A stretch of 64,000 bases of DNA from Burkholderiales bacterium (GTDB lineage Bacteria > Pseudomonadota > Gammaproteobacteria > Burkholderiales > Burkholderiaceae_C): NCBI GenBank assembly GCA_021414305.1, contig JAIOOS010000013.1:1-64000 (forward strand), read 5' to 3'. The position numbers and the translations under genes are program-made. Position 1 is the stretch's first letter, and every line of letters begins with the position of its first letter. The notes below the pieces were generated by a model. The model was not told the DNA's origin and did not search any database. It saw only the letters and a list, made by a program, of their open reading frames with translations. Of this stretch, positions 1 through 9,146 are shown in pieces.

Positions 1-1320
1 GGCGCCAAAGTAGGGGAAGGCGACTGGAAGAACCTCGTCGCGGCGCTCCATCAGGCTCAGCGCCAACTTCACCTGCTCGCCGGTTTCGCCGTCCTTGTCT
101 TCAAGGTTCCAGCGTCCCGCCGGCTCACCATTCTTGGGCCAGCGATAGCCGATCGAGCCTTGTGGAACCACCAGATCGCCGCTGTCTTCTGCCACCGCGA
201 CCGTCTTCCAGTCGGCACGGCCTTCGGATGCCGCGCCCGGAACGTCGCTGTGACGAACGTAGCGGTCTGGCACCCAGCGCTTACCGTCTTTCCTGAGACG
301 CACCAGCATCGGCAAGTCTGTGTAGCGGCGCGTAGAGTCATCGAAATAGGGTACCTTCTTGTCGAGGAAGAATTCCTTGAGAACGACGTGCCCCATGGCC
401 ATGGCGAGCGCCGCATCGGTCCCCTGCTTGGGGTGCAGCCACATGTCGGAAAGCTTGGCGACCTCCGAATAGTCGGGTGTGATCGCGACCACTTTGGTGC
501 CGTTGTAACGAGCCTCGACGAAAAAATGCGCGTCGGGCGTGCGCGTCTGCGGCACGTTCGAGCCCCAGGCGATGATGAAGCTGGAGTTGAACCAGTCGGC
601 CGACTCCGGCACGTCGGTCTGCTCGCCCCAGACCTGCGGGCTCGCCGGCGGCAGGTCGCAGTACCAGTCGTAGAAGCTCATGCAGACGCCGCCGATCAGG
701 CTGAGGTAGCGCGAGCCCGCCGCGTAGCTCACCATCGACATCGCCGGAATCGGCGAGAAGCCGATGACGCGGTCGGGGCCGTGCTTCTTGATCGTGTAGA
801 CGTTGGCCGCGGCGACGATCTCGTCGACCTCGTCCCAGCTCGAGCGGACGAAGCCGCCGAGGCCGCGCACCTGCTGGTAGTCGCGGCGCCTGGCGTCGTC
901 CTCGACGATCGAGGCCCAGGCGTCGACCGGATCGCGCGCGAGCCGCGCCTCGCGCCAGCTCTTGAGGAGTCGCCCCCGCACCATCGGGTACTTGACCCGG
1001 TTCGCGCTGTACAGGTACCAGCTGTAGCTCGCGCCGCGGGCGCAGCCGCGGGGCTCGTGGTTGGGCATGTCCCAGCGCGTGCGCGGATAGTCGGTCTGCT
1101 GCGTCTCCCAGGTGACGATGCCGCCCTTGACGTAGATCTTCCACGAGCACGAGCCGGTGCAGTTGACGCCGTGGGTCGAGCGGACGACCTTGTCGTGGGC
1201 CCATCGGTTGCGGTAGCCGTCTTCCCAGGTGCGGTCTTCGCCGGTGGTCACGCCGAGATCGCCGGAGAAGCTTTCCCGTGGCTGCGAGAAATAGGTGAGT
1301 CGGTCGAGGAAATGGCTCAT
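1..1320 (-). CDS. narG: Respiratory nitrate reductase alpha subunit, 5' part (runs off the left edge)
   Basis: Catalytic molybdenum subunit of membrane-bound nitrate reductase, reducing nitrate to nitrite on the cytoplasmic face with quinol electrons passed through NarI and NarH. The 440 residues present are the N-terminal part of a family near 1250 residues long; the rest lies outside the window. The protein starts MSHFLDRLTYF. The FS0 iron-sulfur ligands fall exactly where E. coli NarG has them: His50, Cys54, Cys58 and Cys93. The molybdenum ligand equivalent, Asp222, sits in a YDWYCDLPP segment. GGAG precedes the ATG. It starts 25 nt after narK2 in the same direction, so a narK1-narK2-narG(HJI) operon is inferred. 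Confidence 0.97.
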   Translation of the reverse strand, partial: MSHFLDRLTYFSQPRESFSGDLGVTTGEDRTWEDGYRNRWAHDKVVRSTHGVNCTGSCSWKIYVKGGIVTWETQQTDYPRTRWDMPNHEPRGCARGASYSWYLYSANRVKYPMVRGRLLKSWREARLARDPVDAWASIVEDDARRRDYQQVRGLGGFVRSSWDEVDEIVAAANVYTIKKHGPDRVIGFSPIPAMSMVSYAAGSRYLSLIGGVCMSFYDWYCDLPPASPQVWGEQTDVPESADWFNSSFIIAWGSNVPQTRTPDAHFFVEARYNGTKVVAITPDYSEVAKLSDMWLHPKQGTDAALAMAMGHVVLKEFFLDKKVPYFDDSTRRYTDLPMLVRLRKDGKRWVPDRYVRHSDVPGAASEGRADWKTVAVAEDSGDLVVPQGSIGYRWPKNGEPAGRWNLEDKDGETGEQVKLALSLMERRDEVLPVAFPYFGA

Positions 1321-1345
1321 GGGGCGTTCTCCGGGATTCGGGGAC

Positions 1346-3001
1346 TCAGGGGTTCTTCACGTACGCATTGGCGCGCAGGTAGAACCACCAGTTGAGGAAC
1401 AGGCACAGCGCGTAGAACACGGCAAAGCCGTACATCGCCATCTCGGGCGTGCCCGCCTTGATCTGGTCGCCGATGACGACCGGCGCGATGAAGGCGCCGT
1501 AGGCGGCGATCGCCGAGGTCCAGCCGAGCACCGGGCCGGCCTGCTGGCGATCGAAGATGACGCCGATCGAGCGGAAGGTCGAGCCGTTGCCGATGCCGCT
1601 GGCGGCGAAGAGCACGACGAACAGCACCATGAACAGCAGGAAGTACTCTTCCGGCGTCGGCGAGCGGTAGGCCAGCAGCATCACGTAGCCGACCGCGGCC
1701 GAGGCCGCGACCATCACCGCCGAGATGATCTGGGTGACGATCGAGCCGCCCACCTTGTCGGCGATCCAGCCGCCCACCGGGCGGATCAGCGCGCCGACGA
1801 ACGGACCGATCCAGGCGTACGTCAACGCCGGCGGCGCGTTCGGGTTGTTGAGGGTGTGGCGCATCACGCCGGCCGCGTCGGGCAGGTGGCTGATGCCGAA
1901 GATCACCTTGATCGACAGCGGCAGCGCCATCGAGAAGCCGATGAACGAGCCGAAGGTGACGATGTAGAGCACCGTCATCGCCCAGGTGTGCTTGTTGCGG
2001 AAGATCTGGAACTGCGCGGCGACGCCTTCCTTCATCGTGCCGAACGCCGTGAGCTTCATCACCAGCAGGGTGCCGACGATGATCAGCGGCATCGCCAGCC
2101 ACATGTTCAGGACGCCCAGGCCGCCCGGCGCCGGCAGGTACAGGTACAGGCCGATGCCAGCCGGAATGAACGACAGCGTGTACAGCCAGGTGATCTTGAG
2201 GAAGGCGGCGATCGGCCCGCCGGTGTTCGGCGAGACGGTCTTGAGATTGTTCATGCCGAACCAGCAGACGATCGCCAGCGGCACCAGCGAGAGCAGCCAG
2301 GCGAAGCCGGCGTTCTGGATCCAGGTGGGGGTGCCGGACTTGATCTTGCCGAGGATCCAGCCGCTGTCCTTCAGCAGCGTCATCGGCTCGCCGCCGAAGG
2401 CACCGAACAAACCGACGGTCATCACCAGCGGAATGACGATCTGCATGCTGGTCACGCCGAAGTTGCCGAGGCCGGCGTTGATGCCGAGCGCCGTGCCCTG
2501 CAGCCGCTTCGGGAAGAAGGTGCTGATGTTCGACATCGAGCTGGCGAAGTTGCCGCCGCCGACGCCCGACCAGAGCGCCATCAGCTGGAAGGCCCAGAGC
2601 GGCCAGTCCTTGTGCTGCAGCACGATGCCGGTGCCGATCGCCGGGGCGAGCAGCATGGCCGTGGTCAGGAAGATCGTGTTCCGGCCGCCGGCCAGGCGGA
2701 TCAGGAACGACGCAGGGATGCGCATCGTCGCGCCCGCCAGGCCGGCGATCGCGGTCAGCGAGAACAGCTCGGCCTGGCTGAACGGAAAGCCCAGGTTGAG
2801 CATCTGCACGGTGATGATTCCCCACATGCCCCAGACCGCGAAGCCGCAGAGCAGGCTGGGCACCGAGATCCAGAGGTTGCGGTAGGCGATGCGCTTGCCG
2901 GTCGATTCCCAGAAGGCTTCGTCCTCAGGGCGCCAGTCGGCGATGTCGGCGCCGCGTGTCGCGACCGCGGGCGGCGCGCCGGGGAGAAGTGTGGTGTCCA
3001 T
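1346..3001 (-). CDS. narK2: Nitrate/nitrite transporter, NarK2 type (MFS)
   Basis: A 551-residue major facilitator protein exchanging nitrate and nitrite across the inner membrane. Its N-terminal segment (WRPEDEAFWESTGKRIAYRN, about residues 23-42) closely matches the start of E. coli NarK, which defines the nitrate/nitrite antiporter class. Twelve membrane segments are predicted. The substrate-binding arginines of the family have counterparts in ATMRIPASF and GALIRPVGGW. Glycine-rich nitrate-signature stretches occur near GINAGLGNFG and in the second half. It lies between narK1 (24 nt upstream) and narG (25 nt downstream). The split into importer and antiporter is inferred from type. Confidence 0.93.
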   Translation of the reverse strand: MDTTLLPGAPPAVATRGADIADWRPEDEAFWESTGKRIAYRNLWISVPSLLCGFAVWGMWGIITVQMLNLGFPFSQAELFSLTAIAGLAGATMRIPASFLIRLAGGRNTIFLTTAMLLAPAIGTGIVLQHKDWPLWAFQLMALWSGVGGGNFASSMSNISTFFPKRLQGTALGINAGLGNFGVTSMQIVIPLVMTVGLFGAFGGEPMTLLKDSGWILGKIKSGTPTWIQNAGFAWLLSLVPLAIVCWFGMNNLKTVSPNTGGPIAAFLKITWLYTLSFIPAGIGLYLYLPAPGGLGVLNMWLAMPLIIVGTLLVMKLTAFGTMKEGVAAQFQIFRNKHTWAMTVLYIVTFGSFIGFSMALPLSIKVIFGISHLPDAAGVMRHTLNNPNAPPALTYAWIGPFVGALIRPVGGWIADKVGGSIVTQIISAVMVAASAAVGYVMLLAYRSPTPEEYFLLFMVLFVVLFAASGIGNGSTFRSIGVIFDRQQAGPVLGWTSAIAAYGAFIAPVVIGDQIKAGTPEMAMYGFAVFYALCLFLNWWFYLRANAYVKNP

Positions 3002-3025
3002 GTCGTTCCTCGGGTCCAGGTGCGG

Positions 3026-4285
3026 TCAGTGGCCGAAGGCCGGGGAGGCCGGCGAGCGCGGGCCGATGACCTCGGTGCGGCGCACCTCGGTCCAGTACAT
3101 CCAGATCAGCGAGACCCAGACGACGCCGTACATCAGCATGAAGGCGCTGGAGCGGATGCCGGTCAGGTCCATCAGGGCGCCGAACATGATCGGCAGGATG
3201 AAGCCGCCCATGCCGCCTGCGAGGCCGACGATGCCGCTGACGGTGCCGATGTTGTCGGGATAGTCGTCGGCGATGTACTTGAAGACCGAGGCCTTGCCGA
3301 ACGCGAAGGCGATGCCGAGCAGGAACATCAGGCCGGTGAAGGTGTAGACGTTGAGGCCGATGTGGAAGGTCTTCGGGCCGTCGATCGTGAGCACGGTGAA
3401 GTCGGTCTGCGGGTAGCTGAGCAGGAACAGGCAGATCCAGCTCACCCACATCACCCACCAGGTGACGGCATGCGCGCCGTACTTGTCGCTGAGCCAGCCG
3501 CCGACCGCGCGCAGCACGCCGCCCGGCAGCGAGAAGCACGCCGCCAGCAGCGCCGCGGTGCGGATGTCGAGGCCGAACTCGCCGATGTAGTACTGCACCA
3601 TCCACAGGCTCAGGGCGACGTAGCCGCCGAAGACGATCGAGTAGTACTGGCAGTACTTGATGACGGTCGGATCCTTGAGGGTGCGCAGCTGGTCGGAAAA
3701 GCGCACGTCGCTCGGCACGAGGTGCGCCGGGTCGCTGGCGCTGAAGATCCAGAACAGCAGCACGGTGCCGAGCATCACCGCCGCGTAGACCTGCGGCACC
3801 ATGGCCCAGCCGAAGGCGACGACCAGCGCCGGGGCGACGAACTTGTTGACCGCCGCGCCCGAGTTGCCGGCGCCGTAGACGCCCATCGCGAAGCCCTGCC
3901 GGTTCTTCGGGAACCAGCGCGCGACGTACGGCGTGCCGACCGAGAACGAGCCGCCGGCCAGGCCGACGAACAGGCCGATGACGAGGAAGTGCCAGTACGC
4001 CGTGGCATAGGCCATCAGCCAGATCGCCGGCACGGTGACCGCCATCAGCAGCGTCATGACGATCCGGCCGCCGTACTTGTCGGTCCAGATGCCGAGCGGC
4101 ACGCGGATCAGCGAGCCGGTCAGCACCGGCATGGCGGTCAGGAGGCCGAACTCGGTGGCGTTGAGGCCCAGCGTCTTCTTGATCGGGATGCCGATCACGC
4201 CGAACATCATCCACACCATGAAGCACACGGTGAATGCGAGCGTGCTGACCAGCAGCACCGCCAGCGCTTGACTTTTCCTGCTCAT
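3026..4285 (-). CDS. narK1: Nitrate transporter, NarK1 type (MFS)
   Basis: A 419-residue, 12-segment MFS protein of the NarK1/NasA class, generally held to be proton-nitrate symporters that start nitrate uptake. Supporting segments are RVPLGIWTDKYGGR (inter-helix loop motif) and the nitrate-signature glycines in VYGAGNSGAAVNKF and VGLAGGMGGF. The open frame extends 38 codons further upstream, but the ATG at 4285 (MSRKSQALAV) matches family starts and places the first helix properly. In some denitrifiers NarK1 and NarK2 are one fused protein; here they are separate neighbours. An FNR-like site lies about 155 nt upstream. Confidence 0.93.
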   Translation of the reverse strand: MSRKSQALAVLLVSTLAFTVCFMVWMMFGVIGIPIKKTLGLNATEFGLLTAMPVLTGSLIRVPLGIWTDKYGGRIVMTLLMAVTVPAIWLMAYATAYWHFLVIGLFVGLAGGSFSVGTPYVARWFPKNRQGFAMGVYGAGNSGAAVNKFVAPALVVAFGWAMVPQVYAAVMLGTVLLFWIFSASDPAHLVPSDVRFSDQLRTLKDPTVIKYCQYYSIVFGGYVALSLWMVQYYIGEFGLDIRTAALLAACFSLPGGVLRAVGGWLSDKYGAHAVTWWVMWVSWICLFLLSYPQTDFTVLTIDGPKTFHIGLNVYTFTGLMFLLGIAFAFGKASVFKYIADDYPDNIGTVSGIVGLAGGMGGFILPIMFGALMDLTGIRSSAFMLMYGVVWVSLIWMYWTEVRRTEVIGPRSPASPAFGH

Positions 4286-4377
4286 CGCAAAGCCTGTTCG
4301 TTGGGCACGAACCGACTTTAGGAAGGCGATCGTCAGCGCGGCATCCTTCGGGAGGACGGGCAGCCTGCGCCGCAAGA

Positions 4378-4402
4378 ACGATGCCGCCGGCCGCGGCATC
4401 GT
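4378..4402 (-). promoter_or_regulatory. Perfect 10-bp stem-loop in the narK1 leader
   Basis: ACGATGCCGC and GCGGCATCGT form a perfect inverted repeat around a 5-nt loop. If the FNR-like box at 4439-4452 activates from the usual -41.5 position, transcription would begin near 4404. The mRNA would then open with this stem. Such 5'-terminal stems are known to stabilise mRNA, but that role here is inference. No U-tract follows on either strand, so it is not an obvious terminator. Confidence 0.5.
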
Positions 4403-4438
4403 CCTGAAGAGCTAGCGAGCGAAGAACATGCAGCGCGT

Positions 4439-4452
4439 TTGCGCTGGATCAA
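4439..4452 (-). promoter_or_regulatory. FNR/ANR-family binding site upstream of narK1
   Basis: TTGCGCTGGATCAA on the plus strand matches the FNR consensus TTGAT-N4-ATCAA at 8 of 10 positions, with one half-site perfect. It lies in the narL-narK1 gap, 154 nt before the narK1 ATG, which is where an anoxia-responsive activator of nitrate respiration would be expected. No convincing NarL heptamer cluster was found by eye. A good -10 element could not be assigned. Confidence 0.6.
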
Positions 4453-4470
4453 GCTTCCGGCGGGAAAAGG

Positions 4471-5166
4471 CTATAGGCCCTGTTCGACGGCGATCACCGC
4501 GGCGTGCACCCGGGAGCTGACGTCGAGCTTTCTCAGGACGTGCTGGACGTGGATCTTCACCGTGGTCTCGGCGATGCCGAGCGAGCGGGCGATCTCCTTG
4601 TTGCCCTGGCCACGGGCGATGCCGCGCAGGATGTCCTGCTCGCGCGGCGAGAGCGAGTGCAGCCGGGCGGCAGGCGAACCCGGGTCCGCCGTCGCGGCGT
4701 CCGCCAGCGCGGCGTCCACCGGCGCCGCCGCTCCGCGGTACGCGGCCACCAGCTTGCCCGTCATCTCCTCGGCGACCACGCTTTCGCCGCGCATCGCCCG
4801 GCGAATCGCCAGGGCCAGCGCATCGCCCTCGATCGTCTTCAGGAGGTAGCCGCAGGCGCCGTGGCGCAACGCCGCCGCGAGGTCGGCCTCGTCTTCGCTG
4901 ACGGTGAGCATCAGCACGCGGACGCCCGGCGCCGCCTCGAGCAGCGCCGGCAGCGCGTCGACCCCGTTCACGCCGGGCAGGTGGTTGTCGAGCAGGATCA
5001 GGTCGGGCCGCAGCTCGCTCGCACGGCGCTGCGCCTCGCCGGCGTCGCCTGCGTCGCCGACTACCTCGAACTGCGGCTCGCGCTGCAGCAGTGCCGTCAG
5101 GCCGCGCCGGAACAGCGTGTGGTCGTCGACGACCAGGATGCGGATGGAGGACCCGGGCTCGCGCAT
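4471..5166 (-). CDS. narL: Nitrate/nitrite response regulator NarL
   Basis: A 231-residue two-component regulator. The receiver domain (about residues 8-125) has the acidic pair at 14-15 and phospho-acceptor Asp60 in LILLDNHLPG; conserved Thr and Lys follow in MLTVSED and GYLLKT. The LuxR/FixJ-type helix-turn-helix (about 165-231) includes LSPREQDILRGIARGQGNKE. The frame is open 22 codons further upstream, but that stretch is arginine-rich antisense-like sequence. The ATG at 5166 begins MREPGSSIRILVVDD and lies 13 nt after narX, forming the usual narXL pair. It should activate narK/narG in response to nitrate. Confidence 0.93.
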   Translation of the reverse strand: MREPGSSIRILVVDDHTLFRRGLTALLQREPQFEVVGDAGDAGEAQRRASELRPDLILLDNHLPGVNGVDALPALLEAAPGVRVLMLTVSEDEADLAAALRHGACGYLLKTIEGDALALAIRRAMRGESVVAEEMTGKLVAAYRGAAAPVDAALADAATADPGSPAARLHSLSPREQDILRGIARGQGNKEIARSLGIAETTVKIHVQHVLRKLDVSSRVHAAVIAVEQGL

Positions 5167-5179
5167 GGCTGTCCGCCCT

Positions 5180-7099
5180 TCAGGCCGCCAGCGGCCGTGC
5201 CGCCGCCGGCGCCGCCGTGGCCACCGAAGCACGCGGCGGGGGCAGGGTCAGGACGATCGAGGTGCCGCGGCCCGGCGTCGAGATCACCTCGAAGCGGGCG
5301 CCGAGACGCTCGGCCCGCTCGGCCATGATGCGCAGGCCGACGTGGGTCTCGTCCGGCGTGCCGGTCTCGTTGGCGAAGCCGACGCCGTCGTCGCGCACCT
5401 CGACCCGCCACTGCGGTCGCTGCTGCACGTCGAGCCAGACCTGCCCGGCACGGGCGTGCTTCCTCACGTTCGAGAGCGCCTCCTGGACGATGTGCAGCAC
5501 CTGGATCTGCATGTCGGGCGCGAGCGGCATGCCCTCGGCGCCCATCTGCAGCGTCGCCTTCAGCCCCGTCTGGTGCTCGAACTTGCGCAGGGTGGTGAGC
5601 AGGGCCGGCTCGATGTCCTCGGTATTGGCGCGGGTGCGAAAGTGCATCAGCAGCTCGCGAACGTCGCCGTAGCTCTCGCGCACGCCGGTGTCGATCTCGC
5701 CGAGAACGTACTGCACCTGCTCGGCGTCGCCGCTGGCGATCGCGTCGCGCATCAGCTGGACCTGGATCTTGAGGAAGGCGAGCGACTGGGCGATCGAGTC
5801 GTGCAGCTCGCGCGCCAGGAACACGCGTTCCTGGGACACTGCCGCCTCGAGCTCGAGCGAATTGATGCGCAGGCTTTCCATGGCGCCCGCCAAGTGGGCG
5901 GCCAGCGCCTCGAGCAGCGAGCGCTCGGCCTCCTCGACCTCGACCCGGGCGTGGAAGAACAGGTCCACCTCGCCCATCAGCCGTTCCTGCATTCGGATCG
6001 GCACCGACACCACGGTCTCGAAGCCGGCCTGGGCGCAGTGCCGCATGCGCGCCGGCTCCATGGTCCGGATCGGGATCACCCGCACGCCCGGCGGCGCCGA
6101 CGGCGAGCCGCAGTGACACTCACCCGCCATCAGGCAGTGTTCGGCCTCGGTCATCGCCTGCGGCAGGCCGAGCGAAGCGAGCATCAGGTAGCGGCGGTTC
6201 GCCTCGTCCGACCAGCGCAGCGCGACGCCGTCGGCACGGGCGATACGGGCGATGCTCGCGGTGAAGCCTTCGGCCGCCTGCTCCAGCGAGGTCGCGTCGT
6301 TCAGCAGCTTGGTGACCTCGTACAGGCTTTCGAGCCGCTCGCGCTTTTCCTCGAGCTCGCCCGTCTTCTCGCGGACCCGGCTTTCGAGGTTCCGGTACAT
6401 CGACTGGAGCTGCCCGGCCATGGTGTTGAAGCCTTCGGCCAGGGTGCCGAACTCGTCGGTCGAGGTGACCTCGACGCGTGCGCCGAGGTCGCCGCCCTGG
6501 ACCCGGCGGATCGCCTGCTTGAGGAGGCCGACCGGCTCGAGAACGAACAGGTAGCCGACGTAGAGCAGAACCGCCGTGCCGAGCACGGCCAGGGCCATCG
6601 TCGCCACCTGCAGCAGGTACATCAGGGCCGTCCAGCGCGCCATGTGCGACTCGATTCCTGTGACGAAGGCGTCGATGCGCGACACGAAGGCGTCGGCTTC
6701 GGCGTCGAGCGACGCATCGGTCGAAGGCGAAGTCGCGGCGACGAGCCGGTGGCGAAACCGGGCCCAGTCCTGCTCGACACCGGAGAAGCGGCCGCGGACG
6801 GTGTCGTCCCAGGGCACGAACAGCGGCCGCTCCGGGTCGCCCTGGCGCAACAGGCGCAGGCTCCGGTCGAAGGCGTCGATGCCACGCCTGAGCTCCGGGG
6901 TTTCGCCGCCCGCGGCCGAAAGCACCAGGCGGTAGGCCTGCATGCGCATGCGTCCGGCCTCGTTGACGGCGGCCGCGCCGCCGTCGAGCTGCCAGGCCAT
7001 CCAGACCAGCGCAGCGATCGCCCCGAGAGCGAGCAGCGCGAACGGCGCCGCCACCAGCGCCAGCTTGCCGCCGAGGGTCCAGTGCCGGTCGATGCTCAC
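5180..7099 (-). CDS. narX: Nitrate/nitrite sensor histidine kinase NarX
   Basis: A 639-residue membrane sensor. First membrane segment about 12-35; nitrate-binding P-box at 46-57 ([12 protein letters not shown]); second membrane segment about 157-188; HAMP and signalling helix 185-260. A GAF-like region (270-390) holds Cys322, 328, 330 and 355, like the Cys-containing central module of NarX. The HisKA_3 phospho-acceptor is His433 in [10 protein letters not shown], and the HATPase domain has Asn544 and DDGVGF at 570-575. The start is GTG at 7099, whose GTGA overlaps the stop of hpaI, so its translation is probably coupled to the aromatic-catabolic operon upstream. Confidence 0.93.
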   Translation of the reverse strand: MSIDRHWTLGGKLALVAAPFALLALGAIAALVWMAWQLDGGAAAVNEAGRMRMQAYRLVLSAAGGETPELRRGIDAFDRSLRLLRQGDPERPLFVPWDDTVRGRFSGVEQDWARFRHRLVAATSPSTDASLDAEADAFVSRIDAFVTGIESHMARWTALMYLLQVATMALAVLGTAVLLYVGYLFVLEPVGLLKQAIRRVQGGDLGARVEVTSTDEFGTLAEGFNTMAGQLQSMYRNLESRVREKTGELEEKRERLESLYEVTKLLNDATSLEQAAEGFTASIARIARADGVALRWSDEANRRYLMLASLGLPQAMTEAEHCLMAGECHCGSPSAPPGVRVIPIRTMEPARMRHCAQAGFETVVSVPIRMQERLMGEVDLFFHARVEVEEAERSLLEALAAHLAGAMESLRINSLELEAAVSQERVFLARELHDSIAQSLAFLKIQVQLMRDAIASGDAEQVQYVLGEIDTGVRESYGDVRELLMHFRTRANTEDIEPALLTTLRKFEHQTGLKATLQMGAEGMPLAPDMQIQVLHIVQEALSNVRKHARAGQVWLDVQQRPQWRVEVRDDGVGFANETGTPDETHVGLRIMAERAERLGARFEVISTPGRGTSIVLTLPPPRASVATAAPAAARPLAA

Positions 7100-7866
7100 A
7101 CGCGCTTGAACCGCGCGGCGAGCGCGCTCGCCGCGCGAATCAGCAGGTCGGCCTCGACGCCGACCGCGACGAACAGCGCCCCCGCCTTCAGGTAGCGCTC
7201 GGACACCGCCGGATCGGTGTCGATGATGCCCGGCGCCTTGCCGGCGGCGAGCACGGTGGCGATGCCGGCGTCGATCGCCGCGAGCACCTCGGGATGGGCC
7301 GGCTGGCCGAGGTAGCCCATCGATGCCGAGAGGTCGGCCGGGCCGAAGAACACGCCGTCGATGCCGTCGACCGCGGCGATCGCGCCGAGGTTCGCCATCG
7401 CCTCCTTCGACTCGGCCTGGACGAGGACGCAGACCTCGTCGTGCGCCTGGCCAGCGTAGTTCTCGATCTTGCTCCAGCGCGTGACCCGCGACATCGCGCC
7501 GCCGAGGCCGCGCGTGCCCGCCGGCGCATAGCGCGTCATCGCGACCACTTCCGCGGCCTGCGCCGCGTTGTGGACCATGGGCACGAGCAGGCTCTGCACG
7601 CCGGCATCGAGGTACTGCTTGATCAGCGCCCTGTCCCCCTGCACCGGGCGGACGACGGCGCTCACCGGGTACGGTGCCACCGCCTGGAGCTGGGCGAGCA
7701 CGCTGCGCAGGTCGTTCGGCGCGTGCTCGGCGTCGATCAGCAGCCAGTCGAAGCCGGTGGTCGCGACCATCTCGGCGACATAGCCGTCGGCGAGGCTGAG
7801 CCAGAGGCCGATCTGCGCCTCGCGGCGGGCGAGCGTGGCCTTGAAGGCGTTCTTCGGTTGCTTCAT
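7096..7866 (-). CDS. hpaI: 4-hydroxy-2-oxoheptane-1,7-dioate aldolase
   Basis: Class II pyruvate aldolase of the HpcH/HpaI family (256 residues). It cleaves 4-hydroxy-2-oxoheptanedioate to pyruvate and succinic semialdehyde, the last step of homoprotocatechuate meta-cleavage. Visible active-site segments are DAEHAP (His48, equivalent to E. coli His45), VVRP (Arg73), VQAESKEAM (metal-ligand Glu) and [11 protein letters not shown] (metal-ligand Asp). It follows hpaH by 38 nt and overlaps narX by 4 nt. The order hpaF-hpaH-hpaI fixes its role better than sequence alone, since related aldolases act on other 2-oxo-acids. Confidence 0.92.
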   Translation of the reverse strand: MKQPKNAFKATLARREAQIGLWLSLADGYVAEMVATTGFDWLLIDAEHAPNDLRSVLAQLQAVAPYPVSAVVRPVQGDRALIKQYLDAGVQSLLVPMVHNAAQAAEVVAMTRYAPAGTRGLGGAMSRVTRWSKIENYAGQAHDEVCVLVQAESKEAMANLGAIAAVDGIDGVFFGPADLSASMGYLGQPAHPEVLAAIDAGIATVLAAGKAPGIIDTDPAVSERYLKAGALFVAVGVEADLLIRAASALAARFKRV

Positions 7867-7904
7867 CGCGGGGCGGCTCCGGTGCGGTGGGGTCGTTGCA
7901 AGGC

Positions 7905-8708
7905 TCAGGCGAAACGGAAGGCGATCGCGCCGAGCGGGCCGTAGTCGACGTGGAAGACGTCGCCGCGCGCCGCGCCCGTCGGCCGGGTGAACGAGCCGCC
8001 GAGGACGACGTCGCCGGCGTTGAGCTGCTCGTCGTACAGGGCGATCTTGTTGGCGAGCCAGGCGACGCCGTTGCCGGGGTGATTCAGCACGGCGGCGGCC
8101 AGCCCGGTCTCCTCGATCACGCCGTTCTTGTAGAGCATCGCGCCGGCCCAGCGCAGGTCGACGTCGTGCGGCCGCACCGGCCGGCCGCCGGTGACGATGC
8201 CTGCGTTGGCGGCGAAGTCGGCGATGGTGTCGAACACCTTGCGCGGCGCCTTCGTCTCGCGGTCGAACTGCTCGATGCGCGCGTCGATGATCTCGACCGC
8301 GGGCGTCACCAGCTCGGTCGCGGCGAGCACGTCGGCCAGGGTGACGCCCGGGCCCTTGAGGGGCCGGCCGAGGATGAACGCGAGCTCGACCTCGACCCGG
8401 GGGGCGATGAACCGGTCCACGGAGATGTCGCCGCCCGACTCGAAGAACATGTCGTCGAGCAGCGGCGCGTAGTCGGGCTCGGTGATCTGCGAGGAGAGCT
8501 GCATGGCGCGCGATGTCAGGCCGATCTTGCGGCCCTTGACGACGCGGCCTTCGGCGAGGCGCAGCTGCAACCAGGCGCGCTGGATCGCGTAGCCGTCCTC
8601 GATCGTCATGTCTGGATGGCGCTTCGAGAAATGGCGCACCTGGACGCGCCGCTTCTCGGCGTCGTGCAGCTCGGCCGCGAGCGCGGCGACGATGGCGTGG
8701 GGAAGCAT
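7905..8708 (-). CDS. hpaH: 2-oxohept-3-ene-1,7-dioate hydratase
   Basis: A 267-residue hydratase of the fumarylacetoacetate hydrolase-fold superfamily, adding water to 2-oxohept-3-enedioate to give the aldolase substrate. Family features are [12 protein letters not shown] near residue 60, the metal-binding [10 protein letters not shown] motif near 105-115, and the C-terminal [21 protein letters not shown]. The ATG start lies 4 nt downstream of the hpaF stop. MhpD and DmpE are related; the surrounding homoprotocatechuate genes favour the HpaH assignment. Confidence 0.93.
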   Translation of the reverse strand: MLPHAIVAALAAELHDAEKRRVQVRHFSKRHPDMTIEDGYAIQRAWLQLRLAEGRVVKGRKIGLTSRAMQLSSQITEPDYAPLLDDMFFESGGDISVDRFIAPRVEVELAFILGRPLKGPGVTLADVLAATELVTPAVEIIDARIEQFDRETKAPRKVFDTIADFAANAGIVTGGRPVRPHDVDLRWAGAMLYKNGVIEETGLAAAVLNHPGNGVAWLANKIALYDEQLNAGDVVLGGSFTRPTGAARGDVFHVDYGPLGAIAFRFA

Positions 8709-8712
8709 CGCC

Positions 8713-9117
8713 CTACTTCCCCGCGAACAGCGGATGCAGGTTGCTGTGCTTGACGTCGAAGCTCGGCGCGCCCTCGTCGATCTGCAGCGTGATGCCGAGC
8801 GGCCGGCTGGCGAAGAGCTTCTCGAAGTGGGTGCGCACGGCGGCGATCAGCGCCTCGCCCGTCGCCTTCACCCGCTCCGGCGCGCGGCCGGCGGCGATGC
8901 GCACGTTGAGGTAGACGAAGGCGCGGTCGGGCGCGCCGTCGGCAACGGCGAACGCCTGCGCCGGATAGGCGAGCACCCGCGTTCCGCCGATCGGGTAGAG
9001 GCGCTGGCCGTCGCCGTCGCGCTGGGCGCAGATCACTTCGGCGAGGGTGGCGCAGAGCGCGTCCATCCTCGCCTCGGGATCGAGGTTGGCGGTGTACTGG
9101 ATCGTGACGTGCGGCAT
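8713..9117 (-). CDS. hpaF: 5-carboxymethyl-2-hydroxymuconate delta-isomerase
   Basis: A 134-residue tautomerase-superfamily isomerase beginning [11 protein letters not shown]; the N-terminal proline after Met removal is the catalytic base of this family. It converts 5-carboxymethyl-2-hydroxymuconate to the 2-oxo isomer before decarboxylation by HpaG. The open frame continues far upstream, but that stretch is antisense-like overlap with the dioxygenase gene, so the ATG at 9117 was chosen. It follows the dioxygenase beta gene by 29 nt. Confidence 0.92.
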   Translation of the reverse strand: MPHVTIQYTANLDPEARMDALCATLAEVICAQRDGDGQRLYPIGGTRVLAYPAQAFAVADGAPDRAFVYLNVRIAAGRAPERVKATGEALIAAVRTHFEKLFASRPLGITLQIDEGAPSFDVKHSNLHPLFAGK

Positions 9118-9146
9118 GGGCCGATCTCCTGCGGGTTCGCCTGTTT

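Noticed and set aside
4286..4470. NarL heptamer sites in the narK1 upstream region.
   Set aside because: No pair of TACYYMT-like heptamers could be found by eye; a matrix search would settle it.
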